From: Echinococcus granulosus | Taxonomy: Eukaryota; Platyhelminthes; Cestoda; Cyclophyllidea; Taeniidae | NCBI RefSeq assembly: GCF_000524195.1 | Contig: NW_020170506.1 | Span: forward strand, 188,776 to 219,024 | Direction of reading: 5' to 3' | DNA length: 30,249 bases | Part shown: positions 21,980 to 30,249 of the stretch, piece after piece | Layout: every line of letters starts with the position of its first letter | Numbering within the stretch: the stretch's first letter is position 1 | The notes under the pieces: model-generated | Databases searched by the model: none | What the model was told of the DNA's origin: nothing | Seen by the model: the letters and a program-made list of their open reading frames with translations, nothing else | Made by a program: the position numbers and the translations under genes

Positions 21980-22560
21980 CCTTCGGTTTTGTCAGATATG
22001 GTGGAGTTTCCTCCCACGACTCTCATCCTACTAAGACGCTAGTTGCTGATTAGTATCGCCTTTGACAGATGTTTTAAGGTGGTTTAGTCACCATTGTCAT
22101 CACCTACCTTTGAGGTGGTGATGAGTGAAGACGCTTGCTAGGATCTCTTATACGCATATCTTGATTCTGTTTTGGCTGCACACTGAAGCACGACCAATGA
22201 ATGATCCAACTAGCACAAGAGTTGAGACACACCCTACTACACACTTTTTCACTCAAGCAGTCTATTAGTGGCATTAGAGGTAGAAAGAGAGAGAGGGAGG
22301 GGTGTAGCGGTTATGCAGACGAGCAGGATGATTATTTTGCAGGGCCTAGCTTAGGTTGTGTGTGTCACCTGTAACCATGGGAGCACAGCTATTGGCTATA
22401 CTGCAATAAGGCATCGTACTGATTGGTTCCACCGCCATGAGAATCGATCAAGAGTAATGCCAAAGTGCCTTTCAGTTTAAAACTGTGGTGTAAGCCATAC
22501 ACCACTACATCGTCGGAGGAGAGTGTGGCGAAGTGATGGATATTACTTATGCGGATCTTA
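21980..22560 (+). repeat. Repeat R, copy 6 (upstream of gene F)
   Basis: Most complete + copy: core CAGATGTTTTAAGGTGG and TTTAGTCACC (22066-22092), AGAGAGAGAGGGAGGGGTGT (near 22286), GGGCCTAGCTTAGGTTGTGT, AGCTATTGGCTA and CATCGTACTGATTGGTT, CAGTTTAAAACTGTGG. It lies about 1 kb upstream of the F RING exon and may carry its promoter region or simply be hitch-hiking flank. Confidence 0.6.
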
Positions 22561-22982
22561 TTTGTGGAATATGCGCAAAGTTGTAAGTCATTTGCGTTAA
22601 CAATGACCTGTTTTATGTGGCACTAAGAGGCTGCAATTTAAATAGACATTTATATGAATAGGTGCTGTTTGGCATGTGCTTCAAAGTACGAACAGGGTAC
22701 AGCCGACTTTTACTCACAACGCCTATTTACATTTCGTATGCCTGATCCATTGAATAGCTGTAAACGGATAGATGCATTTTAGGCTAGTGTGAGGGGATAA
22801 GCCGTTTGATGACAGAGCTATCAGTGAGAGAATGTGATGAAACATTTGCTGATGTAGTTGCATGCAGTGCTTTCTCTGAATTTGTAACAGTCAAAACCAT
22901 TGCATGCAAATCAGAAATGTTATATAGGCGCGTAGACGGAAGACTGGTAGGCCAAAGCTTTGCGAAGAGCATAAGAGGCAGG

Positions 22983-22992
22983 GGATATAAAG
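22983..22992 (+). promoter_or_regulatory. TATA-like box upstream of gene F
   Basis: GGATATAAAG lies about 320 bases before the RING ATG, between repeat R and the leader block shared with P2 and P3. Suggestive only; AT-rich hexamers are common here. Confidence 0.15.
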
Positions 22993-23094
22993 CTGTGCCA
23001 TTTCGTGGAAGAAGAACTAGTGGAATTTGAAGGATTCGTGGAGCAAAATAGCTTCTGTCTTCGTCAACTCTGGAATGCTTTACCCCTTCCCAAA

Positions 23095-23290
23095 TACGAA
23101 TACTTCCTTTACAGCGGTGCCTATGGCAGTAACAGTGTAGGCAGTGAAGGCTAGGCCGATTGTAGCGGATTGAGTTAACATTTGCATGCAAGGGTGTGCT
23201 TGTATGACTTCGAGGGAACATTGCTGAATCTGACGCTAATATGCACATTACTGTGAGAAGAAAAAGTGAAATTTGTTTCTAATTTCAATT
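23095..23290 (+). other. Conserved leader / possible upstream exon of gene F
   Basis: CTTTACAGCGGTGCCTATGG and the following 100 bases match P2 (11507-11640) and P3 (13800-13690, -). In P2 the stretch is open from ATG 11518 into the RING. In F the aligned frame has TAG soon after ATGGCAGTAACAGTG, so here it may be leader, intron or a damaged first exon. The missing first RING cysteine pair would be expected in or near this segment. Confidence 0.35.
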
Positions 23291-23301
23291 GTGCCGATAA
23301 G

Positions 23302-23542
23302 GATGAGCGAACCCTACCGTCTGCCATGCGGACATACATTATGCTTGCGACCTTGCCTACTGTCTCACACAAGATCCACAACAGTGCGCTGCGTTCACTG
23401 TCGTGAGGCATTTGACGTGGCGGAACTGCGTCCCAACTTTGCTATTTTGTCTCAGCTCAATCGGCTCTCCTGGAATCAGGAGCAGAACCAAAAGGAGGAA
23501 CAAAAGCAAGATTGTAAACAGGCATATTTTCAAGAGCATCAG
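23302..23542 (+). CDS. Gene F exon 1: RING-finger part
   Basis: Encodes MSEPYRLPCGHTLCLRPCLL and, after SHTRSTT, VRCVHCREAFDVAELRP. This gives the core C-G-H-x2-C-x3-C and final C-x2-C ligands of a C3HC4 RING as in TRIM proteins (usual 'LPCGHTFCxxC'; here one extra residue before the second C). The leading C-x2-C pair is not encoded between the acceptor-like GATAAG and the ATG. Exon ends CATCAG|GTAAGG in phase 0. A Gln/Glu/Lys-rich stretch follows the RING. Confidence 0.65.
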
Positions 23543-26349
23543 GTAAGGAATAAAATTTTTGTTTTAGTTATCTGCTATCCCTAAAAAGCGTAGATAAAGT
23601 TGAGGTATTTTTTGCACAGATTTGACGTATACATGATATGCGACTTTCTCATGGGGTTATGGAAGTGTGTATCTGTGCGTGAGTGACTGCAACTTAGAAG
23701 AAAAGATACTTTGCCGGCTGGTTGAGTGCTAGGTGAGGAAAAACACGATAGCCTATGAGATGATCTGTTGACACCTACTGTATTCTCGTTAGCTTAAAGT
23801 GCTAAAAAGTCAACTAGTGTCTCATGAAGATGTGTTGTTGGTAGCAAACCGGCACCTAAGGTTTATGGTTTTCTTCCTTTGCTTCATGCAGTACCGCCTG
23901 CTGCTGCACACCAAGTTGAATGTGCTGTCTTACCACAAGGCGATCTTAAATACGCGTTTGGAGCAGTTACAGGAGTTAAATTCCTTGGGGTTGAAGACAG
24001 AGGAGAGGACAAAGGATGAGATTATTGATGCCTTGGATGCAGCGGTGCTGCATCTGTGCCAGATGGCAGACACAGCTCTGAATACTGCCACGCTGAAAGT
24101 GTGGAAAGTGAATGAGGTCAGCCACGGAAATGTAGATGCACTAGTGCGATGGATCACGCGCCTCTCTCTCAAAGTGAGGAGGATACAAGATGTCTACGCG
24201 TCCCCGATTGGGATCACAGTGAGTGGCAATGGACGTTGGACTGTGTATTTCGAACTTGTCTGGCTGCATCTGCAAACGTTCCTCTCGTCATTGCCCTTTT
24301 TTGCCTTCCCTCTCTCAAACTCCATTAAATTCTTTTCTGTAGAATTGGCAAAAGGCGGTGGCGCGTTGGAAGTCATTGAAACAGTGTTCACGTGAAGCCA
24401 AGCGTTTGGAGGAGGCGGTGAAGCAGCTAGGCCCTATACCCATGACACAGATGCAAGTGTCTGATCGGTTCATTAAGGTAGGTTACTAAATGCATCTGAG
24501 CGTATTTGCGGGTGTGTGTATGCATGCAAGGCGATGCGACTTGAGTGATGGATTTTAGTCAACGTTGGATGGCTGTCTAGAGAGCTTTACCCACTTCATT
24601 CAATCCGCTACAGATAATGACTTTTTCCGTGGGGTTTATTTTTATTTCCACGGTGGGCTTTGAAGAATATTGCTTTAGAATCAAATAAATAAGGGAATAA
24701 AGGATGCAGATAGCTGTGACACTGGAACAAATCACCTTCATCAATGGAATGGAATGCGTGTTTTAAAGCTGCCTTAACCAATTAATTGCTAAGTCTTTGC
24801 GCATGGAATTTTTCCTTTACCATGAACTTGAAAAGAATTATAAGACAGGGTAAGGGCTTGCAGAAACGGAGTGGTTGGTATAAATCAATGCGAAATAAGA
24901 GGCAATAAGGATTTTAGACCTACCACTGGAAGGAATCCTTAACGTAACGTGACAGGATGAAGAGGATTTCCATGAATCTTTGACTGGCAGTAAAACTGAA
25001 CTGTAGGTAACGGATAAATTAATTTGCTTTTGTTTAGGTAATCCAACAATTGAGTGAGTTCAGTCTCATTATTCGTGATGGAATGGTCCCTGCAACACTA
25101 ATCTCAACAAGCTACAGCATTAAAAATGAAAGGTAAGTGCAACAGGAAGAACTTATTCATACTTCAAGTTATTAAAAACATAGTAGGAGTTAGAGAAAGT
25201 GAAGATAAGGAAGGGAAGAAAGGAAGGATTAGTTAAATATGGACTAAGATTTAATAAAGTGTTTTGATGTGTGTGTGTGCTTAAAGTAGAAGCCCTGGAG
25301 CCAACGTCAGCACAAACAACACCGTAGAGACGTTAGAGGCGAAAATATACGTAGGCGGACTGCGAAGGACCCACACAGAGAGTCAGTTGAGACAATATTT
25401 TAAAAAGTATGGCGCCATCACAGACTGCTGCATCTCGCGCGATTTCAAAACAAACGTGTCGCGACGCTGCGGATATGTGACGTTTTTAAAGGAGGAGTAC
25501 GCCAGAAAAGCAATCGAAGATAGCCCGCATATCATCAAGAGTGATCCAGTAAGAGTGAAGATATTCAAGAAGAAAATCAAACAAAAAAAGGAAAAAACAA
25601 AACCTACAAAAGTAAGTTGGTAAACATAAGACAAAAAAGAAGAAGAATTGAAAAAAAATCAAAAAAATATATAAAAGGACTGGCTACAAAAGGGAGAAGG
25701 AAATGTCAAAAGGTAAAAATAATAATCAAAAAAAACTGTCAAAATAAGGAGATATTCAAAAAAAAGACAAAAAAGGCTAGTTCACTAACAGCAAAATAAA
25801 AATTGAGTGATAAAAGTCAACAAGAAATAGAAGAGTGAGGCGATGGGATTGTCAACTCCTTTGCCTATAACTCACCAATCCAGCAATATGGCAGTCTATT
25901 GTGTTAACTCGCATGCCACTCGTAGACTCTTCGCTGCACCCCTCCTACGAAGCACCACTAGCACATTGGCCATGTGGTGTTTACGAGGCTCGAAGTGGCG
26001 TCCACGCTTGGTGCAACGGATGCACTGTGAGTTTGATGCTGGTGGTTGTGAATGCCATATTTCCATTTGCAGACACGAAGTGGCTTCGAATGATGTCGAA
26101 GTGGGTCATCAGTTGGTGGTAGATGATCTTCCGCCTGTCCCAAAGTTGAATGATATTTTATCCTTCTATGGTAAATTCGGAGCGGTTACGCATGTGAGAG
26201 TGGATGAGGAGATGCACAGAGCCTTCGTGGCCTTCTCCACTGCAGAGGCTGTTCAAAAGGCAGTGGCAGCGGCGCCTCCTCGCTTCAAGAGTGCAAATCT
26301 TCGCGTCTCCTTGTGCGATGAGCATGGATGGAGGTACGCTACTTCCTGA
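23302..26349 (+). CDS. Gene F: RING-type / helical / two-RRM protein (six inferred exons)
   Basis: Exons 23302-23542, 23892-24218, 24343-24477, 25038-25132, 25287-25611 and 25831-26349 join in frame for 546 codons from ATG 23303. Order: partial RING (residues about 1-45), helical region (about 80-265), RRM1 (about 285-360), RRM2 (about 465-540). RING proteins are usually E3 ubiquitin ligases and RRMs bind RNA, so a ligase that acts on or is guided by RNA is a fair inference, not a demonstration. Three of the introns have near-identical counterparts in P3. Doubts: the first RING Cys pair is not seen, the exon 6 start is weakly supported, and exon 6 may be spliced at 26333 to a further exon rather than ending at TGA 26347-26349. 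DAZAP1/hnRNP-like describes the RRM, not orthology. Confidence 0.55.
23892..24218 (+). CDS. Gene F exon 2: 109-codon helical region
   Basis: Acceptor CTTCATGCAG and donor ACA|GTGAGTGG give 327 nt, phase 0 at both ends. The sequence is leucine- and charge-rich (LEQLQELNSLGLKTEER, DEIIDALDAAVLHL), predicted helical and perhaps coiled-coil as after the RING in TRIM proteins; no B-box cysteines are present. The exon has 327-nt counterparts in P1 and P3, which confirms its limits. Confidence 0.75.
24343..24477 (+). CDS. Gene F exon 3
   Basis: After the pyrimidine-rich acceptor TCTTTTCTGTAG, 45 codons run to AAG|GTAGGT, phase 0. It begins NWQKAVARWKSLK and contains AKRLEEAVKQL, another amphipathic helix. 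P3 exon 3 shares splice sites and the KSLK and LEE motifs, and P1 a fragment. No domain name applies. Confidence 0.7.
25038..25132 (+). CDS. Gene F exon 4
   Basis: Acceptor TTTTGTTTAG and donor GAAAG|GTAAGT bound 95 nt coding VIQQLSEFSLIIRDGMVPAT and 11 more residues, ending in phase 2. P3 exon 4 has the same length and phase. A linker between the helical region and RRM1. Confidence 0.65.
25287..25611 (+). CDS. Gene F exon 5: RRM1
   Basis: Acceptor AAAG at 25286 (or TAG at 25289; both keep frame) follows a short (GT)n run. RNP2 is KIYVGGL and RNP1 is RRCGYVTF, with TESQLRQYFKKYGAITDCCI between strand 1 and 2, a classic hnRNP A/DAZAP1-type RRM. RNP1 has Cys where an aromatic residue normally stacks on RNA, which could weaken binding. 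A Lys-rich end (KKKIKQKKEKTK) leads to AAAA|GTAAGT, phase 0. Confidence 0.75.
25612..25830 (+). other. A-rich intron of gene F
   Basis: Long A runs on the + strand (for example around 25646-25668 and 25726-25765) make the frame look Lys-rich, but this is composition, not protein. It begins with a consensus GTAAGT. The proposed acceptor AAATAG at 25830 lacks a pyrimidine tract. Confidence 0.5.
25831..26349 (+). CDS. Gene F exon 6: RRM2
   Basis: The frame is open from 25831, in phase with exon 5, to TGA 26347. The RRM covers about 26105-26325: RNP2 is LVVDDL, then LNDILSFYGKFGAVTHVRV, RNP1 is HRAFVAFS and the last strand NLRVSLCDE. RNP1 has a single Phe pair and RNP2 lacks a Gly-Asn, so it is divergent. 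The first 90 residues before the RRM look unlike a known domain; an acceptor at TTTGCAG 26072 is stronger in sequence but its phase does not fit exon 5. A donor GGAG|GTACGC at 26333 (phase 2) matches the exon at 1-104, so the true C-terminus may lie beyond. Confidence 0.55.
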   Translation, partial: KSEAMGLSTPLPITHQSSNMAVYCVNSHATRRLFAAPLLRSTTSTLAMWCLRGSKWRPRLVQRMHCEFDAGGCECHISICRHEVASNDVEVGHQLVVDDLPPVPKLNDILSFYGKFGAVTHVRVDEEMHRAFVAFSTAEAVQKAVAAAPPRFKSANLRVSLCDEHGWRYATS

Positions 26350-26404
26350 TCTTTCACTCCCACTTCCCAAGCATCCTGCTGCTCGTGTGCTCGAATGCTC
26401 TGCC

Positions 26405-26670
26405 CACGAATATCTTATTCCCCTACCCGTGTTCTTCCCTATTCCCTTTTTCTTTTTCTTTTCTTTTATAACACTTGTTTTTCACCTCTTTTTTTGCCTT
26501 TCTGTGCTAGTTTTTCTCTTTTATTGCTGCCTTTTTCTCGTCTTCTTTTACCTTACTAGCATATCCCGCTGAATTTTTTTTACCCTATTCTTATTCCTTT
26601 TTTCGTGGTCTTTTTCTTACTTTTGTGGCCTTTTTTACTTCCTCATAGCTCTGTTTTTTTTTCCTTTGTC
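26405..26670 (+). other. T-rich tract downstream of RRM2
   Basis: About 250 bases of pyrimidine-rich sequence with many T4-T9 runs, in clear contrast with the A-rich intron on the other side of exon 6. It may be intron or 3' UTR. Hydrophobic frames across it are compositional. No AATAAA is seen nearby. Confidence 0.6.
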
Positions 26671-27166
26671 GCTTTTATATTGGGAGATGGTCGTTTTGAC
26701 GTATATACACCGCTTAGGAAATTTTCTTTTAATATATGTGATATTTTTTCACGGACGCCACCAATCTTATTCCAATTTTTCACCTTTTTACAGTTCTTAT
26801 CCTTTGCTACGGCAAAGTACCTCACTTTAAACATTTTATTAAGCTCTAATTTTCGCATGATTATGTGAGTATACACTTACCACCAGTATTTTTTACATTC
26901 TGATATACAGTTTACTGCATTTGCTGGTTGTTTGAAGTGGCTCTACGATTTTTTAACTATCGCGAATTTTATGAAACCACGCAGGCAGTGTTTTGACTTT
27001 AATGGAGAGGGCGAATGTCGTACCTTACATTATGAATTATTTAAGCCAACGCGCTAATTCAGTTTGTCCTCAATGATGAGCTTGATTTCTCCTTAACGCG
27101 AGGCCATTGTAGGACGCGAAATATGTAGGCTGTGGCGGTTGCTGTTTAACCTTTTTCAAATACTTT

Positions 27167-27529
27167 AGGCATCCATGTAAATGGGACATGTGTCGTCAGA
27201 ATATTCGGCCAGTTGTGTTGTTGGTGGTGTGTTATATTTGGCGTGTTAATCGGAGGAGGAACTGGGAGCTGCGACAGCATCTGCAGGAAGGCACGGATGA
27301 TATGCATGAGAATGAGAAAAGAAGGATTAAAGATTTCTTAATTGAGACAGATTATGACGCAGATTGTGGGATTGCTAGAGGAGAAGAAAAACTAAGCAAT
27401 CAAGTACAAGATATGTCACAAAATGCAAACAAAAAATTAAGGCATTTTGCAGTACGTGGAGTGAGAAATGACAGAGCAAAGAAAAGTGGAGAGATTGAAG
27501 TAGTTTTGTTAAAATCGTGCAGAAACTGA
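27167..27529 (+). CDS. Possible exon, unknown protein
   Basis: A splice-like ACTTTAG at 27163-27168 opens a frame that reads HPCKWDMCRQNIRP, a hydrophobic VVLLVVCYIW stretch, then a charged region (ELRQHLQEGTDDMHENEKRR) to a TGA at 27527-27529. The C-x4-C-R-Q piece recalls the end of a RING finger but the spacing is wrong. It could be an exon after gene F or chance; there is no donor or partner exon that I can pair with it. Confidence 0.2.
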   Translation, partial: RHPCKWDMCRQNIRPVVLLVVCYIWRVNRRRNWELRQHLQEGTDDMHENEKRRIKDFLIETDYDADCGIARGEEKLSNQVQDMSQNANKKLRHFAVRGVRNDRAKKSGEIEVVLLKSCRN

Positions 27530-27784
27530 AGTAAGTAAGATGGAGATTGTAATTGAAAAAAAATTTGTGCATGAATGAACCATAAAGATGTGGGGTCAAA
27601 GCCATACTGCAGCCTCAATGTTCAACCAAATTCCCTTTAAGCACAAGTCGGATCATAAAGACCTCTACCTTAAATGGATTACTTAGTGATCTCTATGCGT
27701 TTTTACATTCTTTCTTTCACATCGCCTTCATCCTATTTTATGATAACACAAGTTAAATATTAACAATCAAGTGCATTAAAAACT

Positions 27785-27930
27785 GCTTTCAGAGTCACCC
27801 CTGAAGACAATTACTTAGTGGCATTTGCTTTTCGAGGAATCACGATTCGACGTGAATATCACTGAGAGGGCTTCCACAGCCACCAGGTACGCAAGCTCGC
27901 AACATTTAAAAATTGCAATAATTTGCACTA
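27785..27930 (+). pseudogene. RRM2-like remnant
   Basis: In two neighbouring frames the peptides RVTPEDNYLVAFAF and ASTATRYASSQHLKIAIIC align with RVDEEMHRAFVAFS and AAAPPRFKSANLRVSLC of F RRM2 (R, V-A-F, then R, aromatic, S, L, C in order). A frameshift lies between. It would be a fragment of another copy, 1.5 kb beyond F. Confidence 0.3.
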
Positions 27931-28341
27931 CTCTAACCCTGCGCACTACTTTCTGGCGACGCTATTTCATACCTAAGCAAAGAAATTTGAGCAAATTGCT
28001 GCTAAACACCTTCATTGGACTTCTTTTCCATGTAAGCCTACAGACGACGCTCAGTCCACAATAGCATTGCAGTCGAAATTGGTACGCTGTGCATGAGCCG
28101 ACTTAACTCTCCGAGTCACTAAATGCAATGAGCTGTAGCTCAAATCGTCCAAAGTTTCTCACGCAATGTATGGCACGCCTCCAATGACAGAAGCAGGGTG
28201 CACATTCCCCTCACCACGATGTTGATGCTAATGGAATGCCTTGCATCTGGCGGATGTTGGGCCTCGGCAGTGTGCAAGAATGGCATTAGAATTACGCGTT
28301 GACTATTACCTATTGTCTCACCTCACCGTGTGATTTAGGCC

Positions 28342-28518
28342 ACCTTCAAAGAGGAGGAATGGCTGACCTCCAAAGCGTTTAACTTTGCACACAATTCCAA
28401 TGCCAGATTCAAAGTAAACGACGGCTCTTCTCAACACGATGACGTTTTTTGTCCGCAACAGTCGGATTTCCCCTTTGATGCAGAGCGATTGTTGGACAGC
28501 ACCAGAACCCAAAATTGA
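28342..28518 (+). CDS. Possible terminal exon; may relate to block E
   Basis: After CCGTGTGATTTAG the frame is open for 59 codons: ATFKEEEWLTSKAFNFAHNS, later KVNDGSSQHDDVF, to a TGA. FNFAHNSNARFKVNDG resembles KFAHVSVNRKKDGAK of block E copy 2. It has no ATG, so it could only be an internal or terminal exon. Its phase (0) does not fit the phase-2 donor at 26333. Unrecognised. Confidence 0.25.
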   Translation, partial: TFKEEEWLTSKAFNFAHNSNARFKVNDGSSQHDDVFCPQQSDFPFDAERLLDSTRTQN

Positions 28519-28619
28519 AAAGGAAAATAGGTTGACTGTGTTATTTGGCTCATAACGATTTGTACTGCCTTTTGTGAATAGTGTTGATAACAGGCACAAA
28601 CAGAATATGTCGTCATTTA

Positions 28620-30249
28620 TTGAATCGACTTGTGGACCGAGGCTGCAGCAGCTTCATTTCCCATGGTCATGATTCAGTATGGTATTTGAGGCTCGTGGGA
28701 GGTTGTTTACTGCAATAAGAGACTGCTCAGAGCTATCAACACCAAGGACGTGTAATCAGCCTCCTTTGTGTCAATGACTTCATTTTAATTTTTTCATGCT
28801 TTTCAAAGGCGGCGCTTTTGCCACTGTAACCTATGGCCATCAAGTAGTCAAGTTGTCCCTAACGTATGGCACGGTCCAGGGTGCACGCTTCTGCTACCAT
28901 TATCTGTCTGTATTCAGATTAATGGCGTATGTACAGGGGCTAACGCTAACTATGAGGTGCAATGATTAGTAGCAGCGAAAGGGCGCCTGGTAAAGCTTGC
29001 TGTATTTATAGCATTGGTAAAATGAGGAGGAGGTTGGTGGAAAGCAGAGGTAATTGTTCTAGGTTGACATACTTGGGTAGGAGGAGCAAAGAGTAGAGGC
29101 ATATTAGAGAAGTTCTGTGTGAAACAAATCATGGCATAGATTGTCCGAATATTAGAGAGGTAAGGAAAAGAGAAGAATTTAGATAAGGTAAACATAGACA
29201 AGGGATATCGCGAAAGGCAAGTGGTAGAGAAAGATATAAGTCGGGGAGAGAGAGAAGACATTTTGAAGAAACTGGACGGATAGACATAGCAGCCTATACA
29301 CAGAATAGGTTATGGTTGACGAAAGGCATGTGGCTAGTGTCTGTATCATAAGCATCCTTAACCGTATATCCAAACGGTGGTAGTAGCAGCATGTTGCAGC
29401 CCAAAATGAAGAGAATCCAATCGCTGTAAGCATCTGGTTTACTTTCTCTGTTCGAGAAGTTCCATGTTTCATGTGCCTTACCCCTTTAGCTTTTCCCTTA
29501 CCTTCCAGTTCTTAAACCTATTCAATGTTTTTGCACTTGGTAAGGATACATTTGCTCTCGTCAACTTCCATGGTCTATGAACAGTCGAAATGAAAAGCGG
29601 CGGTAGCTGTATGAAATAGAGATTGGCATTTAAAAAAAAAACATTAAATCAGGAATGAGTTTCGCAGTGAGCTTTTGATATACTCTACTAGTTCTTTAAA
29701 TCTGTTGATTGTTTAATGTGTGACCAAATGCAGTCGTACCTTTCCTCAAGAATTTCCCAATTGACAACTCCAATGGTCCAATGTTTCGAGAGCTAAAGTT
29801 TCGATTTTTGAATTTTTATGAGTTTTTGCACCTAAAGTCACTATCATCTACGCAGATTAACTGCTAGTATGCATTGAAAAACTCTCTGTGCTTACTTTAC
29901 ACCAAAGGCCTTCAACTTCGTCTTGCCAAGGTAGCAACCTCTTCACTGACGACGATCGCCACCATTAGCATTGAGTGCGTGAGAACAGCAAATCCTTTGG
30001 TGGTAGCGTGAGATTTAAAGTAAAAACCACCAATGCAAACTAATTAGAAAGATTTTAGAAAGAAATTCTTGAAAGATAAACATGGGGGTATAAGCACAGT
30101 TGTAGTGCAGCTGGGGACCTCTAGCTTATAGAGCGGATGAAAATAAATGGCGCTAAACATCTCGTGGTATGCATCAAGTTTCACCAACAAGAGCAGTCGC
30201 AATTACGTCGACTGGATACAAATGTTAACAATATTTGAAAGTCAAGCCT
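28620..30249. other. Right end, no supported gene
   Basis: Short frames on the - strand (28950-29261, 29179-29472) are hydrophobic or low-complexity without a domain. I see no family copy, repeat R or splice-consistent exon. Confidence 0.4.

Noticed and set aside
22784..23248. 154-codon open frame on the - strand
   Set aside because: The longest - strand frame, but it lies antisense over the leader block shared by F, P2 and P3; composition is not protein-like and no domain is seen.
25617..25799. Lys-rich 60-codon frame
   Set aside because: A product of the A-rich intron; it begins after a consensus donor and outside the RRM1 frame.
26073..26349. RRM2 exon starting at the acceptor TTTGCAG 26072
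   Set aside because: The acceptor looks good, but its phase is incompatible with exon 5; an alternative phase-2 donor at 25619 would create TGA at the join. Kept only as an alternative if an extra exon lies between.
26204..26868. Phe/Leu-rich frames that look like membrane proteins
   Set aside because: They come from the T-rich tract; no signal peptide or defined membrane-segment spacing, and the first overlaps RRM2 in another frame.
26333..28518. Direct splice from the phase-2 donor at 26333 to the open frame at 28342
   Set aside because: The phases do not fit: the join gives a stop after a few codons in the frame required.
1..30249. CRISPR arrays, bacterial operons, tRNA or rRNA genes, transposase or reverse transcriptase
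   Set aside because: None seen by eye: no regular direct repeats, no cloverleaf I could confirm, no catalytic motifs of transposase or RT. A tRNA scan and repeat-masking run would be decisive.

Overview
The window looks like a gene-poor stretch of an animal nuclear genome. It has GT-AG introns, short exons in long non-coding DNA, no operons, and a 100-base run of N (11218-11317) typical of a scaffold gap. Small introns, roughly 40% GC and many decayed duplicates would fit a parasitic flatworm, perhaps a tapeworm. That is an inference from texture and is weakly held; no rRNA, tRNA or mitochondrial marker fixes the taxon.

The window is dominated by one gene family, present as one largely intact member and several broken copies. 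The best-preserved member (call it F) lies on the + strand at about 23.3-26.35 kb. Its six inferred exons are: a RING-type zinc finger remnant or domain, a 109-codon helical exon, a 45-codon exon, a 95-nt exon, an hnRNP-like RRM, and a second RRM. The exon phases join in frame for 546 codons. The C-terminal end of another family member enters at the left edge (1-373, + strand). It shows the end of RRM2 followed by an arginine-rich tail, and its RRM exon ends in the same splice phase as F.

Between these lie dead copies in alternating orientation. P3 (13.8-12.0 kb, - strand) keeps five recognisable exons. P1 (about 9.8-8.5 kb, - strand) keeps a degraded RING, exon 2 and exon 3. P2 (11.5-11.8 kb, + strand) keeps only the RING exon. 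A faint 5' remnant sits near 7.7 kb (+). Exon 2 is exactly 327 nt between conserved splice sites in F, P1 and P3, although P1 has four and P3 two in-frame stops. The introns are retained, so these are DNA-level duplications, not retrocopies.

Two other dispersed blocks recur. Repeat R has six copies (+ at 6.7, 11.0 and 22.0 kb; - at 14.6, 18.7 and 21.2 kb) and lies about 0.5-1 kb upstream of the RING exon in four of them, so it is probably the 5' flank of the duplicated unit. Block E has three copies (3.9, 6.1-6.4 and 10.5-10.8 kb, all +) and a possible fourth at 28.35 kb. It carries a conserved coding-like stretch of unknown identity.

The rest (0.65-3.9, 4.1-6.1, 14.6-18.2, 19.3-21.0 and 28.5-30.2 kb) shows no gene I can support.
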